DNA of 64,000 nucleotides. It comes from Elysia crispata (lineage: Eukaryota > Mollusca > Gastropoda > Plakobranchidae). The notes under the pieces were generated by a model. The model was given only the letters and a program-made list of their open reading frames with translations. It had not been told where the DNA came from and searched no databases. This document shows positions 1 to 12,175 of this stretch, piece after piece (the stretch's first letter is position 1; each line of letters starts with the position of its first letter). The stretch spans positions 62,001 to 126,000 of the forward strand of contig JAWDGP010005880.1 of the NCBI GenBank assembly GCA_033675545.1, written 5' to 3'. A program made the translations under genes and the position numbers.

Positions 1-896
1 CTAGTTTTCCATCACTTGACAGGAATTTAGTTAATAACGATCAGAAAGGCATAGCAATTTATACATGTGGTTAATTTAAAAAAGTACATTCTATACATTT
101 ATCAGAATTTTAGACAACAGTTTAGTGAGAGGTCAAATAGATCTTAAGTAATTATGATTGACAGTGATAAGACAAGGGACTGTAAATTTTGTTCGATATC
201 ATGCAGCTACATTAATTCTGCTAGTCTAAGAATACTTAAAGATTTTACAGTGGTAGGTCTAGTAGACCTTGCACTGTATAAAAATTCATGACCAAAAACT
301 TATATCTCCTAGGTTGTGCGAATATAAGACAGGTTCATATTCCTACAGGATATCTTTTTCAAAAATGATATAAAATCACACAAAAACACAAATTATTTAT
401 TCTGAAACAATAGCATTGTCATAATTATGAACGTGAGCATTTCTTCTATTGCATCATGGACATATTGGTCCACGTTTAATTAAAGAGAATCTTATTTATA
501 TGTATGGTGAAAGTTAGTGCAATGTATTGGTAAAAATATGGACTTTAAAATGAATCCAAGGACAAAGAATCTTGGAAAAGTTGTAGCAGTGATATTGCGA
601 TACAAAATCTGGTGAAAAATGTGAAAGTCGAAAATCATGGGCAATGTTCAAGCACGCTTGCCTGTGGTGTGCTGGCAGTAGCAAGTTTATCGTCTACCAA
701 GTAGGTAATATATTACCAATCTGCCCATCACTAGGGATACCTGGGGTATGCCTGGCAAAAAAATAAAGGGCTGCTTTATGTGATTCTTAAACAGCCGTGA
801 GCTATTGAAAAATTTAATTTGATTTGAAAATATTTGTGCTTCAACTGAAATCTCACCTTCACTTTATAACAATGAGATGAAGAGGCGATAAATTAC

Positions 897-3800
897 CTGG
901 GATTAAATGCTTGCTTTTCATATGATTTAGTTCTTGCTCTGGAAGCTTTGTGGCTTTCACTTCTTCTCTGATCCAAGCTTCCCAGAGAGGACTAATAGCA
1001 ATTTCATCATCAAACAAATCCATTGGTAGAGCATTTGTTACAGAATCTGAGTGAAAAGTAAACCATAAGAGAAAATCATGACACTTAAGCCAGACAGCTT
1101 TTATAAATATTTTCAATACTTTACTGATCTTGAAATTAGCCAAATTGGAAAGACATACACATGCAAGCAAAAGTGGAACCTAAATCCATTGAAAAAAGGT
1201 GATAATAAGAACCCATTACTTTGAAAGACTGGGACAGGATTTGAACCTGTGACCTCTGGTATCAAAGCCAGCGCTCTACCAGCTGAGCTACCCAGTCATG
1301 TATAAATGTGCAGGGATATTGAAGTAAGAAAAAAAAGGAGAAGGAATATATCTAACTGATCCCAAAATTCCCATGGAAGAATTTGATGATTTTAAATAAT
1401 GAAATGGAAAGAAGTAAATATCATCGACAGAATATTGACATTACTTTGACAAAAGGCAATTAACCATTACTAGAAAACTGCTCTATACGCGGAAGTGAAT
1501 GAGCACTTGATATGTAAATAATGTGTCCTAACTGAAGAAAAGTATAACTTAGGCTGAAATGATTTCTACCAAGTCCTCAAATTTCTACGTACAATAACAA
1601 TGTTACATTAAATTCGATAAATGGCATTCAAAGAAGGAGAAGAGATAATAAATCAAATCAATTATTCAAAATATATTTACCAGCATTTGTTACTTTAACC
1701 TTATTTTTCTTTGGGGGTAACATGAGTCGTGGATCTCGAACAGTCAATGCTAAAACACAATCCGGGGGTGCTTCACATGGAGACTGACATTTAGCTATTT
1801 TCTGCCAAAGTTCTGACTGCCTGAGGAATGTTCGTTTATTATCAGCTGATGAGTAAAATTTCTTCCACCACATGGCTTCTATTTTAAGACTTTCTTCTAC
1901 TTTTTCCTTTGAAAAAGAAACACTTTCTGTATCAGCCATTTGAAGAGTTTCTGCAAGAACAAGATTGGAGGCTGGCCCAAATAGTCTAAATTTCACTAGT
2001 TGATCTTTAAGAGTCTTGATGGTGACTTTTGTTCCATCTTTCATATCAAGGATGGTTTCCATGTGACTGCTTAGAAGATCTTTAAGTCCAAAAGATTTTT
2101 TGACTTCATTCAAAACATCTTTGTATAGGGAGGGATGACATGATATCCACAAAGTATCAAGCCTTGTCACACATTCACTGCCTTTAGAATGGAGTTGAGG
2201 CTGCCAAAGATATGTCACAGGACCAATGGCCTTTTTAGGATAACTGTCCATAGTGTACAAAATAAGATGCCCTTGTCTTGTGCCATTGGAGGTTATTTTA
2301 GCGCCAAAGGTTAGGCCTGTAAATAGAGAATTAACACATTATCAGTAAATTTCCATGTCATACACAAAGAGCATTCACTTAAAATGTCTTGAGTCCAATT
2401 ATGTCAGAATATTGCATGTAAGGCTAGCCCATTCCTTAATCAAGGTTATGTGTATCAATCTGTAAGTGTAAAAATAACAAAAGGATTGACAGATGGTTTT
2501 GATTGTACTGACATAGAAATTTCACTTTAAGGCAGATACCAATTCTATGACTATGATGCAAACCTGATGCACTGGTTGTAAGATGTCCTAAACTGTCTAG
2601 CAGAGTCTGCTTGTTACCTCTGAGTTCTATGCATGCCTCAAATGAAACATCCTGTAGAAAGTAAGTAATTCATTTAGATAAAAAAAAGACCAAAGCTAGA
2701 CTGAAAAAATTGGGCTAAAAAATGCAAAGCAGTTATTTTTATTAAAAAAAAAGAAATCTCCTGTATAACAACCACAGAAAGCAACCACTTGGTTTTCAGC
2801 CAGGCATTCCCAAAATTTCCAATTCTGATGAGCGAATCCGTAACAATAAATCACCTGCCAAGGAAAGCGCAGCAAATGGAATACACTAGTTTGTATGATT
2901 GACTACCTCTTCAAAACTTTTGTGCTCAGATTCATTTTAAAGCTCAAGTTTTCATCAACGCAATGCTGCTATCACATTCCTAGATCTGGACATCAAAACC
3001 ACTCTACATATCTTTAAATTTAAGAAATAAAACTTTTATTATTTTTTCCAACGCTGATTAAGTATAGCACATCATATGCATTTCGTTAATAATGATACTG
3101 CCAGTGGAATTAAATGCATGTTTAAAAGTTACAAATGATGTATCCAAGTTCCACCCAGTAATAAAGGAAATCAACCAATTCTGTACTGTTCCAATCTGTT
3201 TTTGGATTCTTTCAAACACTTATTGGAAAGCTGTGACTTTATGCATTAAATGCATAAAAGCACACTGCCTTGCAGGAATTCTTAACCACAAAGTTATTTA
3301 AACCTACATAATAATGAATGTTTAAAAAGAATCTGTAAATAGATTTTAATTTTACAAAATTAGTTAACTATTCTTATTGACTTCATAACCTGATCAGAAT
3401 ACCAAAAGCAGCTAGCGGGTGACTAGCAAATTAGCTAGCGGATGAATGGTGAATTAACGGCAGCTGCATAACTGTGCCTGTAGTACATATATGAGAAATA
3501 TTAAAAAATATTATGAAATAATGGGCTTTTTTTTTTTTCAAAAAATAATTATTGCAACAAACCTGCAATAAACAGTGGCGCTTCACTGCTCTGTAACAAG
3601 CCCTTATACTTTTATCATTAGGCTGCAAGGCTAGTCTATAGCCCCATTTCTCAGCCATTTTGAAACGTTTGGCATGCCAGATGTGTGTCTCCAGCCATCC
3701 TATTTTACGCTTGCGTCTTTCATACTCTGAAAGCAAATTGCTGGGACGGCGCCGATGACGTCTGCTGGGCCGCTTTCCAGGGGCCTTGGTTTTTGATAAC

Positions 3801-5589
3801 TATCAACAGAGTAACCAGACAAAGTTATGAAATGTTCAATTCTTCCGCAAAAGACTGTTACTACTAAAGAGAAATGAGAATATTTTAAAAAAAAATATCT
3901 CCATTCAAGTTCTACAACTTCAGATTAATTAATGGTGAAAACTAGCCCTTTTTTATGAACTCTTCCTTATGAAGCTAAAATTAGTAAAAAAAAATATTGA
4001 AAAACATCAACTCATATAGTTTTGTTTCCGGGAAAAAAAATAATCAGCTGAAATAGTAAAATAAAAAGAGTAGTTAAAAACATTAATATGAAACAAAGGT
4101 GATAGAAATTTAATTTCCAATTTAACAATATAAAATTATTGGCGAAAGCGAAAAGACAAATATTGCAAATTATAAAATGATAAACAATGAAGACTTTCAC
4201 CTCAAGTTTTGCAACTGCATGCAGTCTTCTAGGAATCCTTTTAATGTTGTGACTCATTGCCCTTCGCCTCATATGACGAGGGAGTTTTTGAAAGGCAATG
4301 TGGTTTCCTCCTGTATCCTTCACTAACTCTGCCATAGCTTGAATCTCTATGGATCGATGCTCAGCAAAGCTTGTCACCTTTATATCTTAAGTAAAAATGG
4401 TATTTATAAAGCAAAATGTAAAACTCAAATTCTTTTCATAAAATTCAGTAAAAATTTAAAATATTTTTACTGATTGGTAATTAACATCACGTTTTAGATT
4501 GATCAATATATTTATCCCCATAATAATAAATTTAGATCCACTGCAACCGTCTTTAATAACACGGCTGAGGGAAGAAAGAAAAAAAGAATACAATGCTGTT
4601 CAGATCTTCTCTATCACAGTCTTCATGGACATTTCTAGCCTCATACATGCAGTGCTATGAATCTCTGATTAGTGAATAAGTCTGTGATTGTCAAAAGATT
4701 TCTAGTCTTACCATGTCAACATTAAACTATAGTGTCGAAATTGATGTCATTTTCTTCCAGTGTGATAAATGATATGTTATTTTGCTTCATTACTAGCATA
4801 AATTTTGCAACCAGTTCTAATGAATCAAGTAGATAAAATATGAACCTAAACAAATTGATATTTGTTTGAGCGAATAAAGATCATCATGTTAAATAGACAA
4901 AAATTATATTTTATACAATCCAAAATGCCCTCTTGATCACTTCTGGTGAACAGCTTTTCAATGACTCTCTTATATTTTTACTTTATTTGAATACTCCCTA
5001 AAACTATAACATGTCTAACATAAGTATGCTCAGCTTAATACCTTGGCACAGTCACATAAAATCCCTCTCCATCCCAATCCCAAAGTTTTCACATTTTAAA
5101 AATAAAAAGGACAAAATTGTAATAAATTGTCTTCTTTTTCTTCCAGTGACACAGTTTTCACTGCAACACCATGAAAACAAAAGAGAGCAAATTTACCTCC
5201 TTGGGGAAAAAAGGATTTTGTTACAGTCAATGATTCTTAAGTCAAAATAATTGGCTAATTGAAACATTTAAATAATAAATAAGCTTCCTTTTACCAGGAT
5301 GAGGATGGTCTACACTATGCTTACTCAAATTTTCAAATGATCCAAACCTTTCTAGTTTACTGTTATGACATTATATAAATAGTTGCAAGTGAAATATAAA
5401 TTTTTTGCGTTTTTTTTACCTATTATAGTATAAGTATAATGAATGCATATATCATTATTAACTGATACCTGTAATTGGTACAGCTGCTTTGGGAAATGGT
5501 TTCTGATTGACTGTTTTCTTCTTTTTACAAGGCAGGCCCTCTGGTTTTGACAAACTAGGCTGTTCATCAAACTTCCTTTTCCTTGACAT
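897..5589 (-). CDS. POP1: Ribonucleases P/MRP protein subunit POP1, N-terminal half (partial)
   Basis: POP1 is the largest protein of RNase P (tRNA 5' maturation) and RNase MRP (rRNA processing) and wraps the RNA in the nucleus/nucleolus. Six exons join in phase on the minus strand: 5589-5469, 4385-4201, 3799-3563, 2651-2564, 2316-1681, 1046-897, all with GT/AG ends, giving 472 residues before the window ends. Start is the ATG at 5589 (MSRKRKF). Conserved POP1 blocks are visible: [13 protein letters not shown] at about residues 75-87, [12 protein letters not shown] at 137-148, then the [14 protein letters not shown] block, and an IGPVTYLW segment in the long fifth exon. The basic N-terminus (KKKK) suits a nuclear protein. 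The last exon ends in phase 1 on LIP(G), so the C-terminal half, including the POPLD region, must lie left of position 1; I saw no further exon in 1-896. A possible acceptor at 5605 suggests a separate 5' UTR exon upstream. Identification is firm; exon ends are by eye. Confidence 0.93.
1227..1297 (-). tRNA. tRNA-like gene with an 8-nt anticodon loop, inside a POP1 intron
   Basis: The minus strand folds as a tRNA cloverleaf of 71 nt. The acceptor stem GACTGGG/CCCAGTC is perfect, the D stem is GCTC/GAGC, the T arm ACAGG-TTCAAAT-CCTGT is canonical, and A-box-like and B-box-like sequences are intact. The anticodon arm is abnormal: only CTGG/CCAG pairs (4 bp) around an 8-nt loop CTTTGATA, one base short of a normal 5+7+5 arm. 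Depending on register the anticodon reads TTG (Gln) or GAT (Ile), so I do not assign it. The base in the discriminator position is T, as in many Gln tRNAs. No T-run terminator follows directly. It sits in the intron between POP1 exons 5 and 6, same strand as the host. It could be a functional but odd tRNA, or a tRNA pseudogene. Confidence 0.7.
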
Positions 5590-8496
5590 GTTGTGAATTT
5601 TTTTCTGTATAATCTCTATCTTTTCTGAGAGCGAAAAAAAAAAGACGTAATTCTTATTTTGGCTTGTCAAACACATAAGATCATTTTAAAAAAGTGTAGC
5701 TTGCTCCTTAATGAACATAACTTTGACAATATCTCGATTTCCTCTGAATAGATCTAATTACTTCATCTTTCTCTCACTTGATTTCTCTATGAAATATTGT
5801 TCTTCTTTTTGGTTTTTTTGTGTGCATTTCTTGTGAAAATTTCATAATTTACTTTCTCATCTTCCCACTTACCTGAGCGGAATTTGAATTTTTTTTTTCT
5901 TTTTTATTCTGAAGTTTATAATTTTTTTCTTCTGCTTCCCTCTTCACCAAACTATTCTTTTAAAAACTGAAATGGATAATAATCAAGCAAAATATGTTTA
6001 GATTAATGAACAACAAACGAAAAAAAAATACAAAAGAAAAAACAACAAACAAAACAAAACAGTACTACAACCTAACAAATAAATGTTCTAGTCCATGTCA
6101 ATGTTTGGGCACAGATTTGATTGAAATGAAGATTTAAAAATGAAATGCTCAAAGCAAATTAAAACAAAAAGATTTTAATGTTAACTGTTTCAAAAAAGTT
6201 TCACTGTATGTACAGCAAGATTTCAAATATATCACTGTGCAACTGTAACAACGAATGCTTCATTAAAATGGGTATAGCAGTTTCGTAAGCCTTTTTAGAT
6301 TTAACTTTCAATGCAATAAAAAAGATGGAGATTCCAGTTATCTTCCTCATAATATTAATACATTGTATTTAACTTGATTTATTTCAGAGTTCTTATATGG
6401 GTGCAATAATTCATAAAATAGTCCCCTTTACTTTATGCTGGCATAATTTTCATAACATTGCCTGTATAATATTACATGATTACTTTACCTTTATGAATGA
6501 ATAAATATGGCTGTATGCTTGTTTTTCAGTGGAACTTGGAGTTAGAGATTTTTCCTTGGTTATCCAGGTTCCTGTTTCACAAGATAGTTTGGAGTTTGGT
6601 TTTCAGCTGAATCTGTGGCTATGACTCCTGATTAGGGTAGATTAGAAAAGAGGTAAAGCGCATTTTGCAGTTGTTTCCACATAACCTAACTTGAGAACAG
6701 ACAAGGACATGCATTGATATCTATGACAAACAAACCAATGTTGACTTTGGTTGTTACAAATGGTCTGATCTCTTGTGAGTCACATTTCTGAGCCTTTTAT
6801 TGTAATGGTCAGACTTATTAGACAAACGATGCTCCTACCATTTGCGCAATCCTCATCTCTCCCCAAGCATGCAATTTACTGGCCATCTGGATTCAGCTAA
6901 ATCTCAAGATAAGGATTATAAATTGATATATTGATATATATATATCTATATATATATATATATAATAACAAATAATATCCGGAGTAAAAGCAGCATGGCA
7001 ATCGAAAATAGAAAGTATTTCTAAAATGTGTTTCTAGTTCTGGTGGTAGCCTAGAATCCTAGTAGTAGTAATAACAAACAACATTCCAAATAACCACAAG
7101 TCTATAGCCACATCCAAATCTGTCAGCTTCATTAAGAGTAAAAATAGAGACAGTCGCGTTTTGAAACGGAAATGACCTGGGGGTAAATAGCAAGGGATTT
7201 GTGTCCACATTTGAACCTAGACCTGGTGTGGGCATCCCCTCCTCATTTTTTATTTATTTATTTTTTTAACATTCCATAAAATTCCGCCTTGATAAAGTTA
7301 CATAATCGCGACACCTTTCACTTATAATACGGTCTTGCCAAGGTCAAAATCGACCGGAAAGACAAGGAACAGCACTCTGGTGAGAGCGGGTGTACAGACA
7401 GGTACAAAATTACCAATTGGTGCTACTTTTGTGTACAATTTATAATAATATTAATAGAGCACCACTGAATACAACAGGTGTGAACATTGAATGATGCTAA
7501 ATTAGTTAAAATAGTTAAAATTCAGCTAGGTTTTAATTTTAACAAAAAAAACAAACCTTAAAGTTAATAATAATTAAAAGTAACCAGGAGATAATATAGA
7601 ACTTAGATTTAAACGAATGTGAATCCACTCAGGTTTGCCATCACTAAAAGTCTAAATTAGGTCTAGATGTAGGGTTAGAGTTTAAATCTCTAGTAAATTA
7701 AAAAGCTCAAAAAATCTCCTGATCTATGTCTCTAGATTAGTAGATCTAGATATATAAGAGAAAAATCTTGATCCAAATATTTTAGATCTCGGTCTAAATT
7801 CTAGATTAGATCTTCTTCACCTTTTTCATTTTCACTTTCTCGGCAATGACTAAAACATGATTTTCAGAGCGGTCAACAGACAGGAAGTGATTTTCTTAAT
7901 CTACTTTCGCTTTCGAAAGATTTTAGATGTTGGAAAGTGATTTGATACGCATTACATTTTTTTTTTTTTACAAAGAGAAGTGACATCGCCTTGCGTAAAT
8001 AACAAAAATGTTCTTATAATAGCACATCTTTGATGAAACAGTGTATTTCACCATTATTATTTTTTTGTTTGCAATCATGGCAATCTACACAATTAATGTT
8101 TCTTTCAGCAATGGTCTCAGAATTTTGCAAGTTAGAGAATTGCTTGCAATCATAGAAAAACGTAATATTATGAGAAAAAGAGAAAGATTTTTTTTTTACA
8201 GGGAAGAGAGTAGTTTCAAATGAAAGATAGTGAAGATGTATGGAATAAAGATATAAAGACAGCGTGTGCTGAAGCAGTACAATATGAGAAAATAAGAAAA
8301 TAAGTGAAAAAGGTTCCTGCGTGTAAAAAGAAATATAAAATAAAACAATGAACAACACATGCCTGAAATTCAGCGCCTGCAAAACTCACTCATAAAGATT
8401 TTGCAACAACTATAACAGCATTTTTAAAAGTTGATAGATATATTTCTTTGAAAAAATAAGAAATACCAGCTAGTATTTTTGTAATCAATACCACAG

Positions 8497-8671
8497 GTCA
8501 TTCTGGGTCTGCCTCTGGTAACCTGCAACCAGTGCTCGTGCTCCAGGGGCAACTCAGCCGGCACATCTATCAGATCCCTCTCGGTTTTGGCGAGGAAGTG
8601 ACTTGGCGACCAGAAAAAAAGGAATATCTGTCGGATGGCAAAGATCATCTAGGAACCAACCACTGCTTGCG
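8497..8671 (+). other. GC-rich open segment with splice-like ends, function unknown
   Basis: This 175-bp segment is clearly richer in GC than its surroundings. On the plus strand it is preceded by an acceptor-like ACAG and followed by a donor-like GTAATC, and one frame is open throughout (it includes LVLQGQLSRHIYQIPLGFG). On the minus strand a 74-codon frame covering 8424-8648 is also open. I recognise neither translation. It could be an isolated exon of an unseen gene or a piece of an old repeat. No neighbouring exon could be linked to it. Confidence 0.2.
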
Positions 8672-9879
8672 GTAATCCAAGGTTTGGGAAAGCTTCAGAA
8701 GTAAAAATTGATAAGATGTTTTAAGTTCATTCTCAAAGGCAGATCCTCATTGGTTACAAATACAATATTTTTCTAGCAATTCCTGCAACCCCGAATCGTA
8801 ACGGTGCTTTCTGTCCTTTGGGTTCTCCAGTAATGTGGAGAGAAGTTCGATATATTTGATCAAATATCAAAAGGGAACATTAACGGTACACTTAGCGGGT
8901 GCATCCGTTGTATCATTAGGTGATAATGGTACCTAGCTGATGGCTTTGTATCTTATTGTTCTAGAGGATCTTCTTTACTGTTGGAAAAGGCCTCATGGTG
9001 GATTGCTTCACAGCTGGAGAGGTTGGCTGAATAGGCGAGAGTCTGTAGGCTCTGTTTCTTTTTTTTTTTTTACACTGTCAGAAGGAGGGTTGGATGGTCT
9101 CTAGCTAGGCTACACGGTGGCTTACAAGTAGATTTCCGTTGAAATAAGTGATGAATATCAACTTAATTAATTAATTTTGTAAAATCCAAATTTCATTTTA
9201 ATTGCTGATTTACCGCTATTTAAGATTACTTTATGCTATAGGTCATAAATCAGGACCTATATATATCCGCAAAGCAGAGCACCTCAAAGCAATTTTCTTT
9301 GTATTTACATAGCCTTTTGAAGAGCCTTAAAATGACATGCATTTGGGAAGTAATAATTAGCCACTTTCCAGTATTCTTCTGCAAAAAACCACTCACCTTA
9401 TAAACTCTACGTTAATCTTAGATTTTACTTTTGATCTAAATTGGGTTTAAACAACGATCTGGATCATAAAACATTTGTTTAAATTCTAGACTGAGATTTA
9501 AGCAGTATTTAAAGGATAATACATGTAATATTCCTTTAGTCAATATCGTTAAAAACTGAGTGGTTTTTCAGAAGCTGAGAGTTTTTTGAACTCCTTACCT
9601 TACAGTTTTGAAAAATCCAGCTTTTTCAAGATTAACCTAAAAGCTTACATTCCAAGCCCCTTTTAATTGTTTATAACTGTTTTTTTTTTTTTTCTTTTTT
9701 AGTTATTTCAACATTAAAAAGGCCTACTTTGTTACTTTTGTGGACAACGACTTGAATTTTTATCAAAAGTTCTTTGAATTAATATGTATGTCACCGGATG
9801 GTCCATTTGCATTTTATAAATTTCAAAATAGAAAAGGCAATGCGCCTAATTAGTCTCTGCTTGTAAGTAAAAATCAATT

Positions 9880-10009
<130 letters not shown>

Positions 10010-11515
10010 ATCAAGTATATATTTATATATATATATATATCATTCTACCTATCCATTTACCTGTCTACCGATCTACCTATTTATCTATCTGTAATGTATT
10101 GGTGTTTAATTTCAGATCTATATGTCTTAAAAATTCTACTCATTGTCACTTTCTTGAGCACCATCGCGCGATAAAAGATAAGGAAAATATTTTACCATAC
10201 ACGCCAATTTAAATTCTTCCATAAGTTTCCGCCCATGACACGTAACTTTCCTGAAGCATGCGCGATAATAATTTGGTGTAAATCTTTTTCTAACCCAACC
10301 TGTTCATACAAATTCAAACACAAGAATCCTTTTATAATTTTACAAAAAAAAAAAAAAAAAAAATGGAAACAGTAAATTATAAGGTGATGATTGGCTTAGA
10401 TTTTAATGAATCTGTCTTCATGAGAGGAGAAATAGGGGGTAGAGGGGGTGTGTGTGTGTATAGGCAGTTCACATCCAAAAGATCCAGTCATTTCTACGTT
10501 GATTCCAAATGGAGTTTGTTCAATATTATTTTTTTTATTAACTTTTCTGGAAATTCCCCAAACAAGAAAAATAAATTAATCTCCCGTCCTAATCAATTCG
10601 CACATCGAGAACAACGCTGGGTAAAGAGATTAGTATTCTCACCCCGAGGGAGAAAAATTAGAAATCATGAAAACGTATAGAAATAAATTTAATTTCATTC
10701 AGAGTGGGAATGCACTTTTTTCGGCTCCATGTCAAAGATAAAGTATAAATTAGTATCGAGCACCTGCCGTGTAAAATTAGAAAATTTTTACATTTCTGAA
10801 ACATGTCGATGCTGCTCTTAGGGGTAGCGATTAAAGTAATACTTCACACTGGTCAAGGCTCAGCTCAATAACAAGTGGTGGTGGTGGTGGTAGGAAAAAG
10901 GGGGGGGGGGGGGAAGGGGGAGAGGAAGAGTTCAATAAATTTATTATGTCACATTTTTTTTCTCACATTTCCATGTTACTTTGCTAATTTAAAAAACCGT
11001 CTTTTAACACAGAAATCAGCGTATTTTAATTTTCATTATCAACAGATATGCCTCAATTGCATATAGCTAGAACAATTTAGGCAATGGTTGCAAACTGGAT
11101 AAATTGTTTTGACTATCAAATATTCACTTCTTTGAAGTAGGTCGAGTTCAGTTAGTTTTAACTAGGTAAAGGTAGTAAAAAAAAAACAAAAAAAAACGAA
11201 TGTTGTCGAAAGGAATCGACGCATACCTATATAGTTCTTGAATATAAAAAGGTATCTCATGGTGTATAAATTTAAAGAGTAACCTTTGAAAATTTAACAA
11301 AATTCCGAGAATTTCGAAAATCTCAGTACTGTAACATGTGGCAATTAGCCAAAATTCTTTTCTTTGCAAAGATACCACCGGTCGCAATTCATTCAAAGAA
11401 GCACTTTACGGGAGTATCTCAATGCCCATGGAACAGACGCTTACTTTGCACTGGTTACATGGATGTATCGTGTCATAGGCGAGCAACTCACTTTTCTTAA
11501 AAATATTCAATAAAA

Positions 11516-11518
<3 letters not shown>

Positions 11519-11592
<74 letters not shown>

Positions 11593-11611
11593 GAGGGGGG
11601 GAGGGGAGAGG
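11519..11611. repeat. (AG)n microsatellite running into a poly-G tract
   Basis: About 62 bp of pure AG followed by about 30 bp that is almost all G. The G-rich end could form a quadruplex on the plus strand. Confidence 0.9.
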
Positions 11612-11773
11612 CAGATGTGGATATAGAGAAGATGTTAATTTCATATTCACCCACAGTAGTCAGATTCGACTTCAAGCAAGAACTTCAAACTGAGCTATTT
11701 TCAGACACAGCACGATCAGACAAAAAGAATTCGCTGATGCAGTCCTCAATATGGCAACTAATATGATTTTCTG

Positions 11774-11816
11774 ATGTTATTGTTGTTGTTGTTGTTGTTG
11801 TTGTTGTTATTATTGT

Positions 11817-11892
<76 letters not shown>
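11774..11892. repeat. Compound (TTG)n-(CTA)n trinucleotide repeat
   Basis: A TTG/TTA block of about 40 bp switches to about 75 bp of pure ACT/CTA units. It sits just upstream of the probable tektin-2 leader exon. A long open leucine frame here is a product of the repeat. Confidence 0.9.
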
Positions 11893-11893
<1 letters not shown>

Positions 11894-11929
11894 TTCCCCT
11901 ATTTTAAAAATTTGTTTCGTTTTTTATTT

Positions 11930-12175
11930 TTCACTGTTCGATGTGCAACGGGCGGAACAGGAAGCACGATAGAGTGCCATGACGACCCACACCAAAAGGC
12001 TGTGTCAAACTTATATTCATTGGTGGTATGGATTTTCCAAGACCAATCAAAAGCTCTCAGAGTATTGTGCTTGTCATCAGTTGTTTAGGTAGCAACGCAA
12101 TCAGCTCAAGGTGGTCTGTGAGTTTGGTCGTATGGTTTCTGAACTGTAAGGGACAAAACTACTACAAAGAAACAG
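11930..12175 (+). other. Probable 5' UTR exon of tektin-2
   Basis: The tektin-2 start codon lies five bases after a good acceptor (AG at 14370-14371), so an upstream non-coding exon is expected. The segment ending at 12175 is richer in GC than its flanks and stops at a strong donor, ACAG followed by GTAAG. It is the best leader-exon candidate I can see upstream. Its 5' limit is arbitrary. Transcript data would be needed to confirm the junction. Confidence 0.35.

Noticed and set aside
11774-12088. 104-codon leucine-rich frame suggesting a signal peptide
   Set aside because: Most of it is the CTA repeat; the remainder overlaps the probable tektin-2 leader exon without coding signs.
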